Below are positions 13,701-24,574 of a DNA stretch of 64,000 nt, piece by piece; position 1 is the stretch's first letter, and the number at the start of each line of letters is the position of its first letter. Made by a program: the position numbers and the translations under genes. Location of the stretch: contig NC_061782.1 of assembly GCF_022458985.1 (NCBI RefSeq), forward strand, positions 8,883,672 to 8,947,671, given 5' to 3'. This DNA comes from Mugil cephalus (taxonomy: Eukaryota; Chordata; Actinopteri; Mugiliformes; Mugilidae). The notes beneath the pieces were generated by a model. It was not told where the DNA came from. It searched no databases and saw nothing but the letters and a program-made list of their open reading frames with translations.

Positions 13701-16700
13701 GTTATGTAATTATTCATTTTAAACGCTAATCTGTGACTAATCAGCTGTGCTGCATTCCTCTGTGCTCTCCAAACAATGCTGACGTTGAGGTTATTAAATA
13801 CCGAACAAGTTACAAGTGAACACGCCGCGAAAGAGAGAGGACGTCTGAGCAGGTGATGTGTAGGTTATGTCCACTGAGAGACGTGAATTGGTTTCACAGC
13901 TGTGTTGCAGAGCGTGTCGCCGTGACTTTTTCCTGAAGGTGCACGCCGGCTTAAGACGTAGGGCACGACGCAGAGAACGCAGAACCATAAGTCTGGCTTT
14001 GGTTTAAATACTTCAGAGCTTCAGTTTTTTTACTTGAAAGACAACAGAACAGAATCTGGTGCAGCTGTATGTTAGAAACTAGTTAAAGTCATTTAAAGCA
14101 GCTGTGTTCATACTGAAGGGAGATGCCATGCAGGGTCTATACGTATTAATATAGGGAAAAAGAAAGAACCAAACAAAGGAAGTCAGAAAAATGTGCAGAC
14201 GGTTTATGACAATCCGTAAGGAAAACGAGAAAAGACACATCGAGATGAAAGCTTGGTTTACCTGCACTGGCACGTTGAGGGAATCTATTCGGATAGGAAC
14301 TTCCTCTGAATACTTTGAAGAAATGCCAGGGTTCAGTTAAACTTGAATTGTGCCATAAAGGACTTTCCAAGAGCTGCAGAATGAGTTAGAGTATTGACAT
14401 ACCTTGGCTGGGACTCTTTCCATTCTGTGTCTGTCCTATACCAATAACACAACGTGGGCAAATTTAGACAAAAATCTTTGTTTACATGAAAACGATCTGG
14501 AAGAATATAGAGTTTGATTTTGTAACAGATCAATATTCCCGATCATGGCTCCATTGTTTTAAGTTTTTAGCTTAAAACTGAATAGATTTTCTTCTCATTA
14601 AAATACACAAGTTGTGCCACTGCCAGTGACAAACTTGCCCTGGAAACCAGCTGATACCTTTATCGTAGGATACAAGAGGAACCCAGATGTGCACCCAGCT
14701 CAGAGGCTTGACGTGAAGCAGATACCCCATGCTCGATGCAAACACCACCACCATGAGCCACTCACACCACCAAAAAAGGAAAGAAAATGCACGTTTCAAC
14801 CCCTCTTTGCTTCGCTTCACTTACTTGAACTTGAGCCTGCCACATGGGCAAGGTACGGGTGACCGCTGCCTAGACGGAAGAAAGACAAACGGGGGTGCAG
14901 AAGAGGAGAGAAGAGAGATAACGTTACAGAAAATGAAGGGTGAGGAGAAAATGGTTGGGAGGCTGCCTGACATACCTTAAGCTACTGTAGCACTGTCTGC
15001 TCACTGTAGCGTCATTTCAGTCCAAAAACAACGGGGCAGATGACTCACGCTGATTACCCGCCTGATAACGCTTTCATTTAATGGGAGTGGTGAAAGGTCG
15101 GCTGATCAAATACACCAGCGCATTACCTTCATCACAGAGCAGCTGGTAATTGGTCGTAATCGCAGTCGTGACTTGCAATTACCAGCTGCAAACATCCATT
15201 ACTCAAGTATCACACAAATGAAAGCTTGTTCGGGCAGACAGCAGGTCTAGTCAACAAGCTTCTACTGTTAGTTAGACGACAACTGGGTAGGAAGATGATT
15301 TAACTCTGAGCGTTCGAGTGTGCGTTTCTTTCGTTCACCTGCATCCCTGATTTTGTGGACAGCGGCTCTGGGCTTGGCAGTAGAGGGAGCTGGGGGAGGC
15401 GTTGTGGTTGTGGTGGTGGTTGTGGTTGGAGGCAGTGTGGTGGTGGCGGTGGTGGTGGTGGGTTCGGGAGTCGTCGTGGTGGGCTCAGGTGTGGTTGTTG
15501 TTGTCGCGGGCAGCGCCGTGGTGGCCGCAGGTTTGCCGTCCTTTTGACCTGAGAGGAGGAGACAACAGAGAGAGAGAGGAGGTCCCGGTGTGATGGACGG
15601 GGAGGAAGAGCGTCTACAGTAATCGCCGTGCCGTAATGCATTCTTGGCATTCTTCGCTAGACTGTAGCTCTCCGACTCCTCGTTCAACCTGAGCGAAGTT
15701 CAACATGCCAGAGTTGAGCAAAGGAACGTCTAGCAAACAACCTTTTGTCCCCAGAAGGCACTGATTACTGGTTATTTGTGGGTCAAACGTTGTCTCGATG
15801 TCAAGGTTAAATATGAGCTACACAGACAGAGGATACATTATACTTCTTATCAGCACCGATCAGTAACCATATTTAACTGTAAAGTCCTGTATGTACTCAG
15901 ATCTAGTCAATTAAAACCTCAACTCATACACCAGCCAACACATTAAACTAATATATATATATCTGTTCTATATTAAACTGGGCCTAGTGCTGTTTATAAA
16001 TATACATTATTATAAATTTGCATTCAACATTAAGCTATTAAAATAATACACAGGTTCGAACATGTGCAACAGTAAAAGACAGATAAAGAACATGTAACGT
16101 GCCGCCTCATGATTGGCTCAGCAGCGATAGGGGTGGGGCCTACAGTTTACAGGAGGCTTAGATTGACAGGTCCTAGCTAGTGTGGCGCTCTGTTGCTGAG
16201 ACAGCTCCCGTTATCGCTGAATGAGCGAAGTGCTGACTGAAAGATGACGTCTTCTGCCTCCATTTATCCCTTTACTGAAATATGCTGGATTCATGTTAAT
16301 GTGCATTTAAAGAAATTTAAATTTGTGACGTAAAATTAAAAATATATATGAAAAATGTCTAATCAACCAAAGATTTTGCAACACCCGCTGTTGAAGACCT
16401 ATGATATAAGGGATGAATTATGCCACAGCAGCCGCGCTCTCACTTGTTTTCACATAGGTTGGTCTTGAAGGGACATAATCCAGCGTAGAAGGGTAGATGA
16501 CTCCTTTCTTGGGCTTCCCCACTGAAACACAACAGAGTTTTGGTCTGAGGGCTAATTCTTGCAGAACTGACTTTAACAATGTTCACTCCACGACCAGCAC
16601 CTGAGACGACGAACGATTCCCTCCACTTAGGAAGAGAAAGGGATCGCACCCCGTAGGAATTGCTGCCCTTGTAGGAATTCTGCCCGGCCATCTTGTTCAC

Positions 16701-17830
16701 TATCACCTTCCCCCCTGAGTTTGTGATGATGCCACTGTGGACGCACAATTTATTATTATTATTGTTGAAAATTTATAAAAGACATGTATAATGAGGTCAT
16801 TCTGCTGTCTCTTATGCTAACCTGTGGATGGCTGCATTGCAGATGCTGGAGATGGAGGCGAACACGCCCGTTCCGTAGACCTGTTGCTTGGTTTCCTTAC
16901 AGTGCGCCGGACATTTCACTATGAACTCTGGGAGGTTGATCTTTCCTGCTCTGACGTCGCACTCTATTTCCGGAACAACTGTGGAGGGAAGGAGAGAGGA
17001 AATTATAGACTGATCAAGATATTTTTTTTATTATTGATAAGTTGTTATATTATGTTGTTATTATTATTATATTACTTATCGATAGTCAACTGTTGATTAA
17101 TAGAAATAAAACTATGCTGATGAAGTGTTGATTTGCCAAATAGTGTGTTTGAAAATGCTTTTTTTTTTAGGAATTCATTTTGCTAATTTGCCAATTGATT
17201 AATACTGATTAAACAAGAAAAAAAATCATCTTGATTGTCTGGATTTGAACATTTGAATACGTTTGGGACCCAATTTAACACCAAGAAAAAATGGTTCTTT
17301 GGAACAATAATAAAAGAAAAAACTACAGCTCAGTTTCACCATTTTGGCCGGCTTATCCAAGCTAACCCGGGATCAATTTAGAAAGTGACTTTTCCAACAC
17401 CTTCATGCTGTTATATCATGCGATTATTTTGGTTTTCAAGGCATCGCGGAGTGTTTTCTTTTTTTTTACGAATGAGTGAACTGGAAGACAGTGGGTGTAG
17501 ACAATAACACGGAGATTACAGGCTTGCTTGTTGTTGATGTCTACCTTGCTTTGGTTTCTTGTTCTTTGATCCGTTGGGCTTGGCCCGGCAGGCACAGGAC
17601 AGGAGGAGCGCTGTGGGTGGGGCAGAGGGAGTTTCACATCATGGCAGACAAACTAACATAATCATCAGTGTGTTTAATCTAAACGCGAGGTCTCTGTGGA
17701 GGAGGGTGCTGCTGTTTGAAGGTGTGAAAACACAGGAAACTCACGATGGATCTGAAACAAAGATGATATATTTATAGCGGAGAGACGGTATCTCACCGAG
17801 GCAGATGGCAGTGAGTGATGCTCTGATCAT
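1759..17830 (-). CDS. vit: Vitrin (VIT): secreted LCCL and double vWA-domain matrix protein
   Basis: Secreted extracellular-matrix protein of the vitrin/cochlin family. Seventeen coding exons (minus strand, 5' to 3'): 17830-17797, 17610-17545, 16978-16822, 16734-16601, 16521-16444, 15548-15339, 11614-11552, 9471-9397, 8287-8222, 7784-7722, 5862-5749, 5351-5286, 4910-4763, 4668-4565, 3515-3289, 3208-2695, 1937-1759. All junctions are GT-AG and in phase; 2298 nt gives 765 aa. Visible: signal peptide at residues 1-21 (starts MIRASLTAICLALLLSC); LCCL domain about 34-135 with conserved Cys and a YGTGVFA motif; Thr/Pro/Val-rich low-complexity linker about 157-226; Trp/Pro-rich segment near 250-270; vWA1 from about 376 with MIDAS motif DGSWS (386-390); vWA2 with DGSSS (588-592) and ITDGRSYDD. 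The vWA domains closely match human VIT as I recall it, including the C-terminal FNSQPRN. The linker is longer and more Thr-rich than I recall in human. COCH is the alternative, but the KPKKG segment after LCCL and the C-terminus favour VIT. No base in the exons breaks the frame. Confidence 0.95.
2049..2470. mobile_element. Candidate non-autonomous DNA element (MITE-like) in a vit intron
   Basis: Both ends carry related sequence: GCACTATATAG on the left and, in inverted orientation, a CCCTATATAGGGCCC block on the right. The inside holds several perfect short hairpins (for example CCACTAC...GTAGTGG at about 2393-2440 and an AACAGCC/GGCTGT pair near 2325-2345) and no open frame. It lies wholly within the last vit intron. 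The family name is unknown to me and the terminal repeats are imperfect. Confidence 0.45.
3709..3945 (+). mobile_element. Truncated Tc1-like transposon remnant (copy 1)
   Basis: Shares several blocks in the same order with the copies at 8683-9073 and 54176-54602: GATCTAGTGAATTTGGAGG, TTGAGTTGTTCCTAAA, and GCAGAACATTGTATTGT near the right end. The outer terminal repeats are mostly lost. It lies in a vit intron and is far too short and degenerate to encode a transposase. Confidence 0.7.
8683..9073 (+). mobile_element. Internally deleted Tc1-like element with both terminal repeats (copy 2)
   Basis: Left end TACACCGATCAGGCATAACA and right end GACTGATCGGTGTA form inverted repeats, flanked by TA as expected for Tc1/mariner insertion. 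The 391-bp interior matches remembered pieces of a fish Tc1-like transposon (GAATTTGGAGGCCAGGTCAA; GCAGAACATTGTATTGTCAC) with the transposase centre deleted. It is the best preserved of the four related copies and sits in a vit intron. Confidence 0.8.
12613..12912 (+). repeat. Dispersed teleost repeat
   Basis: Contains TTATCCTCACTAGGGTCACG, a GGAGCCTATCCCAGCT block, CAATTTAGAATCACCAATTAG and GGTGGGAGGAAACCCGAGTA, which I recognise as a very common fish interspersed repeat often seen in introns and 3' UTRs. No open frame of note. I cannot name the family with certainty. It lies in the large vit intron 11615-15338. Confidence 0.7.
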
Positions 17831-17934
17831 GGTGCTTCGGGTCAGCCAGGCGTCCTTGTTTAACCTCGCAGCCTTGCATGGACGAGAGAAGAAGAAGCAG
17901 ATATTTGCCGTTATGCTCTGAAACTCATTTCCTA

Positions 17935-17967
17935 CATCCTGTTTGTATTTTTAATACAAACAGGATG
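17935..17967. repeat. Perfect 15-bp inverted repeat (hairpin)
   Basis: CATCCTGTTTGTATT, a TTT loop, then the exact reverse complement AATACAAACAGGATG. It lies about 100 nt upstream of the vit start codon, in intron 1. The right arm plus its flank recurs near 21626-21660 with few changes, so it may belong to a dispersed repeat. Confidence 0.75.
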
Positions 17968-20866
17968 CACTGTGGCTGAGTGGCACGCAGCTGTATTAAT
18001 GTCTTGTTTTTGAAAGTTACTGGCCAGTTGAACATCTTGAAAACATTTATTATAAGGTGCAACGTCAGACTTTAAAGACTGGTCAGGGGAGATAAGGACT
18101 TCAATTTAATGATTGTTTTTTGGCTCCGGTTACTTGGGTTTCGAGGGGGCTCGGGGTATTCGCCAATCGGAGGGTCTGCAGCAAACATCTGGAGACAAAA
18201 CTGTCAGTAAAAGTCTTCCCACTGATACATGTGGAGTCAGACTCTATTAGAGAGCAACCACAGACATAGTCTAATGCTTAAAGATTAAGGACTTGCGCTT
18301 ATTATTTGACAGCAATGACCACATCAAGCTTGAAATACTGTATGTTGTCATGGTTTTGAGTTCTGAAGGTTTTGTGCAACTTTGTTTTTTTTTTTTTTTC
18401 TTCTGTTTCCTGCGTTATTCAGTTTTCTTGTTGGATTTTATTTCCTCCCGTCTTTTATCTGTTTATCTGTTTATCTGCTTCTGCGATTGTGCCCACCTGC
18501 CTCGTCTTGTCCCTTTTGTCTCCCTCACTGGTTTCACCTGTCTCTCATTATTCCATCAACCCTTGTGCGTGAGTGTATACAGAGCTCTGCCTCTCCTTTT
18601 GTGAGGTTGTCTTTCAGGTTACCTCCGTTTGTCCCACACTCGTGCATCCTTGTGCATTCGTAGATACTTGCTTTTGGTCCATACATGTTTTTTTTTTAAA
18701 GTTGTGCTTTTGGATACCTTTTGTTCCCTAGCTTGTAAATACTTGTTAAAGTCAGCCCTTGTGTACCGCATTTGGGTCCTACCTCATCTGAAACCCAACA
18801 TCATTTTTTTTTTCTTTCATTGTCTGTCATTCAGATTCAAAAATTATACCCATGTGTAAAAACACAAGTCCAACATTAAATTTAACAAGATCAGAAGCAG
18901 GTCATCAGGTCGTCCTTCCATTGATTGCAGGTTTGTTGTAAAGTAATGACTGTTGATAACCACAACAGCAAAGTTTGAATCCAGGTACGTGGCCAGAGAA
19001 CGACTTATAATCTGGCCTGAAGGACAGACTGCGTACAGTTTTGAAAGCTACATCAGCCTCTGTAATGTGCCAGAGCTGTGACACAACGCTGCTCCCTGGG
19101 TAGGTGACGTCTGAGGCCTCCCTGTTAACAGAGGAATGCTGTACCTCCCACGTCTGTCACTGCCACCACGCACCAGCAGGTTCAGTCTGATCAAGTGGGT
19201 ACATGGCATCATACAGTGACCTCAGATGTGCTGCAATTCAGTCCGACGCAGAGTTGATTAGCAATAACAGACATGCACAATTACGAGAAAACGCCATTAA
19301 AAAAAAAAAAATAGACCTAAATCTGTGTGGTGATGCCTCAGTGGAGGCAACATTTAGGGGCCCTTGAGCCAGGCCCATAGCCTCTGATTGCTCCAGCTGG
19401 CAACACGTCAGACTGTGGCTGCACTGAGCGGTTTGTCAGGTTTATAGAGCATTCCTGGATAAGAGGACGTTGCTCTCAGCAGAACTTCCAGGGATAGACG
19501 TTTAAAAGCAGAAAGGGTGGCGACTCGTCACTACGAAGTTTTATCCTCACTGACTGGAAGTGCTGGAGGTGAACATGTTGTACCCACATTTTAGTCATGA
19601 CCGGAGGAACAGTTTGAGGTTAGTTCGAATAATTCATTTGACAAAACAGTAGCACTGGAACTGCAACACACAGCTGTACACCAGACCCAGTGCGTCATTT
19701 AATTTTGCTTGCACAATACAAATTTGCACAAACCAACCCACGAAGAGCTTAAGTGGACCAAGCATCATTTGTCGTCTGTGCAAAATCCAGAGCGTAAAAA
19801 TAATCGCTGGACCAGTAACGTGCTGGATTCACTTCTGGTAACCTGGCAACCACAAGATGATAACAAAACTTTTTTTTCTACCAGTTTTAGGCGGATGTAT
19901 TCATTTATAAATGATTTATTTAACTTGTGCACACAACCACGCTAGCCGTCTCCCCCTTATTTCAACTGTTTATGCAAAGCTACACCACCCTCTCCTTCCT
20001 CTGATTTCATATTTAGCCCACGGACACGGTGAGTCTTCACATTAATCTTTCAGCAAGTAAAATATTTTCCAGGAATGTCAAACTATTCCTGAAAAAACTC
20101 AACAGTGGATCACCAGCTGCCTCAGTGGCCGTCGTTCCAGGCTGGGAAACACGAGCGTGATGTGTTATTATACGTAACAGCAGAGATGGAGTTCAAAATG
20201 TTCACGTGCTTTCATGAGAATGCACACCATCAACATGTCATGTTAAGGTTAAAAAAAAAAAAAAATAAACAGCTGCAGTTGGCAGTGCCAGGACTTTCCC
20301 TAGTGCGGCATTCATGAGCACTGACATGGTTTTTCCACAGTGCCGTGCTTTGACAGGCAGGTAGATCGCTGCTGCTCAGTCAGAACTACAATTTGTCCTC
20401 GCGGGGGAAGAGAGTTCAAGCTGGGAACAAGCTGGAACAGATATATATACCTACAGTACGGGAAGCAGACAGGCAGCAGAGGAAAGGTGAGTCAGCTGCC
20501 TTCAGTGGATAAAACAACTGCTCAAGACACAGACGGATCAGGTGTACGGCAGGAAACCATAGCACTTCTCAAACGCAGAGCCACTTTCAGTAGGCAAACA
20601 CTCCCAGAGAGGCTCCCATCTAGTGACTCTGGGCACAGACACGTCACAGTAGCAAAATGAAATGAAAATGGGAGATGACAATAATTTTAGGGCTCTTTAT
20701 TTGTGTTGTCAAGTGTGAGCCTCCAAACGTCTACTTTTCAAAGCCATGAAATGCAGGGCAAATGATATCCTTTGACAAACAGTGTGGGGAGTTTCCTGTA
20801 CAGCAACATAATAGATCCCGTGGGGGACTTGCAGAGACACAATCTCGCACACATACCTACAGACAA

Positions 20867-20884
20867 ACACACACACACACACAC
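20867..20884. repeat. (AC)n microsatellite
   Basis: Uninterrupted AC dinucleotide run inside vit intron 1. Confidence 0.85.
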
Positions 20885-21216
20885 AAACACCCATGTTCAG
20901 CTGAAGGATGAAAAAATAAACAGAGATCCGGGATAACTTATCGCGTGCTCAGATGGCTTTGGAGAATGCCAAGGTATTTGAGGGCTTTCAGACTTACCAC
21001 TGCGATCAATCACAAACACACTGGGTTACTTGCTGTTTCCAAAGGTGTCATATGTCTCATACACACTTATGTCAAACTTTCGATAAGGCACTGCCTGTGA
21101 CAGGAGGGCAACTTTAGCTTGAAAAAGTCCCCCCCATATCTCTAATTTCAGATGGGTGGGGATATAAATCAAACAAACCATCATAATTCTAACAACTATG
21201 CAGATTCTAACAACTA

Positions 21217-21217
21217 T

Positions 21218-21244
<27 letters not shown>
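21217..21244. repeat. (CA)n microsatellite
   Basis: About 14 CA units in vit intron 1, preceded by two near-identical CTAACAACTAT units. Confidence 0.9.
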
Positions 21245-21248
<4 letters not shown>

Positions 21249-22974
21249 AATAATCAAAGTGATTTTCCCAGCCACTACAAAAGATGAAAGATTTTGTGCA
21301 TGGACCTTGGTGGAAAGTAGAGCAGCTCAGACAGATCACATAGTCACATGAGGAATTAAAGTACAGTTCAGCTTAGGAAAACGTCACCACAATGTGGATT
21401 ATGTGCGTGAAACGGCCTTCACTGAAATTACACAAGCCCCAGAGTTTTTTTTTTTTTTTTTTTCTGCGAGGCCAAGAGACTGATCTGCTAGTTGCTGGAG
21501 AAATTAACATTTTCAGCTCCTGCGGGCAAATTTCCGGCGACTTGTGATGCATAAAGAGCGATAAATCTGATAAACCATAGATAAATATCTCACCTGGTGT
21601 GAGCATTACAGTTACACAATGGCTATAATACAAACAGGATGCACGGAGGCTGAGCGGCACACAAAGCATGTGCAGACCACACACACCTGTGACTGATGCA
21701 GCCAGAGCCTTGGTCTATTCATAACCACTAAAACACAATGAAAAGTTGTTTTTAATCCCAATCTATCTCGAAATAATGTGGTGTCGCCACCATCAAGTGT
21801 GAACTTTCCAGCCGTGCAGTTTCATGGCAAACACAAGGACTGTATTTCTGGCTTTCTTCATTCCAGCAGCAGCCACATTCCTGGAGTGGGGTGACCGGTG
21901 TAAATGCAACAAGGGTAAGCACCAAAGAGGACTGAGGCTTATTTGAGTATCATGGCCAGCTGAGAACTTGGTTTCACCCTGTTCCTGAGTGATGGCATGT
22001 CTAAAAGTGAGACAGTATTTACACACACCCATTGCCAGGCAGTGTTAAATCCCACTATTCACAGGTGTCAGAACTGTACTGTAAGCATGTTGGATGTGCC
22101 AAGTGTTGTAGCAACAAGCCAACCAGGGAACCATGGGAGAGAGATCAGACACTCGGGGAAGCCAACATGTCTCTACAAGGTCATTTCTGTAGCCTTTCGC
22201 TGCCTCTGCTGAGACACTTATTTGTTTATCAAGCCCGGCACAGCCTGAATTACTTTAATTCTTGGCACTGGCTTCAGTGCAAGCCAGAGCCTGTAGTCTG
22301 CTGCTGGACATATTGTGTGGAGACCACCTGTGCTTAATCAGCCTCTTTCATACCATGAAGAATTGTCAGAAAGAACAAAGAGGAAATGTCAAACACAATG
22401 AAAAAGAAATTAAGAAAGAAGCAGGAGAAAATCACCTAGAGACCCGCTGCTTGTTTTACTGACAGAATGAGTAATTTCAAAATAAAAGCTTAGGTAACCG
22501 CATTGAAAAATGATATTTTCCCACTGATTGTAATCAGTAACAAATGTTAACCTATATTGCATTTCATTGCACGGCTGAAGTAATTCTAATATAAACCTCA
22601 TTTTAGGTACGAGGAGGAGTGTTTATTTAAAAAAAGAAAAAAAGGTCGTTGAATTTGCGCAGCTAGAACAAGGGACCTGTCAAATCTTAAACTCGTATGA
22701 AGTTAACCAGACTGAGTCTGCAGAGCGTAAAGAAAAAAAAAAACATACAAAAGCAAATAAACAAAAAAGCACTAACCTCGCGAACAGCTAATTGGACATT
22801 ACAGCTAAAGCGCTTTGGATATTCCCCGTGCGCAATTACGCATCAATTGAAACGTGGATACTTCATTCATGCCACGCACAAGGCAAACACAAAGCTGCCA
22901 CTTCAAACGTGGAGCTGCTTTTTAAACGTGTTTCGTTTTACCATCCTTGCAGGGCAGTGTGAATGTGAACTTAC

Positions 22975-23170
22975 CTGAGATGATAGAAAATAATCCTGAA
23001 AACGTTGGGGGGCAAAAAAGAAAGAAATGTAATTCCCTGCGCGGTCGTCACTCTTTCATTGACTATCACTTCGGAGCGTGTGTGCAGGCGCTGTTTTCAA
23101 CCTGGAGTTTTAGTCTTGCATGATCGCAGCGCTCATTAAAAGTGGAGAACAGGACGGGGCCAGAGTTTCC
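22975..23170 (-). other. vit: Probable non-coding first exon and promoter area of vit
   Basis: A strong donor (CAG|GTAAGT on minus) ends at 22975, preceded by GC-richer sequence with no long open frame. The ATG exon of vit appears to have its own acceptor near 17873 (pyrimidine tract then CAAG), so an upstream 5' UTR exon is expected. The upper boundary (transcription start) is a guess. This would make intron 1 about 5.1 kb. Using that acceptor removes an out-of-frame upstream ATG near 17880. Confidence 0.4.
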
Positions 23171-24458
23171 CCTATTTGCCCGTCCCACTTCAGGCTCTCA
23201 GCTCTGCACCCAGGCAGAAGAAGATCATAGATCATGAGGAGAGGATGCAACGGAGATGACACGCTGCAGCACAGCAGAGCCAGCATCTTTTTGTTTTTTG
23301 TTTTTTTGTATGTTTGAAAAATGTTTTTGTCTTCGGACCGAAACAGGCAACACGTTTTTTTGCTCCCTTTTTAAAATAACCAGCAGGAAGATGTCCTTTA
23401 CACTTTAAGCTTTGAAGCAAACTATTATGTTCTGAAACTCATTTAACACAAACTTCTAACCAAATAAAACAACCAAGTAGTGTGGGAGCTCTCACCACAA
23501 CAATCACTCCTCCTCCACCAAATAAACCAATCAACACCTGTTTGTGAAACAGACACTTTAAGTCACATCCACTGCCACCTTTAGGTTTCTGGCTTTTGTT
23601 CCTCCCTATCCCTACACAGTCCTATGTTAGCCTTCATTACTTAGACACTGAGAACCTTGGATCTGGCTGGTCCATGCAGATTGGCACACAAGCTGATGCT
23701 ATTAAGCCCTACATGGATGATTATGCTGTGGCTGCCTGCCATTTAGATTTAAAGATCTCAAGGGCTTCTGTAAAAGAGTTCATTGTGTGTGTTAATACGT
23801 TCTTTGCAGAAACCACCTCAGGAACGTTTTTAAGATTTTGTGGCTCAAGCAGATAATTGCCCATTGATGTAAATGCTAGCAAAAAAAAAAAAAAAAAAGG
23901 GGGGATCAGAGGCTATATCTGGGTCCCTCATTTCTCCTTCAACGGTGCCATTAGTCTGACAGCTTGTCAACAGAGAAAAGTTTGGCCCAATTCACAGCCC
24001 CCATGGATTTTCCTCCTACCTGCGTTTGGCTGACACCGTGGCACTTAAAGGGAGATGGAAATTGACACGTTTGTACAGTGAAATGCTGTCGAACGCTGAG
24101 TGCAGTCTGCGGGATGTATGGAAGATCTGATGGCATGGGGGAGCCCCTTAGAGGGAGCGGGGGGAAAACGGCAGGATACTGTGCCATCGCATGCCTCGGC
24201 TGAGTTAAGGACAGTTCAGTGCTTCCAGATGTTGTTGTGCATCTCTTGTCTCTGCACTTTACTGACTGCAGCTGGAGACATTCTGAGACGATTCTGGCAA
24301 ATCAGCTATGCAGTGCCCCACTGTCTATCTTTGGACTGAAGGGTCATGTTAAAAAAAAAAAAGAAAATGAAAAAGAAAAAGAAAAAGCTTTGTTGGATGT
24401 GGAAATAAAAACTCGTAGTCGGCAGGTGTGAAATCCTAGCTAGAGATTCTGAAAATGA
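23171..24458. other. Intergenic spacer between vit and the opsin
   Basis: About 1.3 kb separating the presumed vit start from the opsin 3' end, both genes on the minus strand. Contains an A18 run near 23881, an A-rich stretch near 24349-24390 and no coding signal. A short segment near 23425 (TTCTGAAACTCATTT) recurs near 17918, so some of it may be repeat-derived. Confidence 0.5.
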
Positions 24459-24464
24459 TTTATT
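24459..24464 (-). terminator. Polyadenylation signal of the opsin gene
   Basis: AATAAA on the minus strand about 110 nt beyond the opsin stop codon (24575-24577), giving a compact 3' UTR. Confidence 0.55.
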
Positions 24465-24574
24465 AACATTGGGTACACATATTTTTTTAACATGGGCAAG
24501 ACCAAAAAATACAAAAATACTCTTAATCTCCCCTTTTAATTCAAGTGTCGGTTCCAGTGAACTGGAAACAGTCT

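Noticed and set aside
15320-15552. Val- and Gly-rich plus-strand frames
   Set aside because: Antisense shadows of the Thr/Pro repeat exon of vit.
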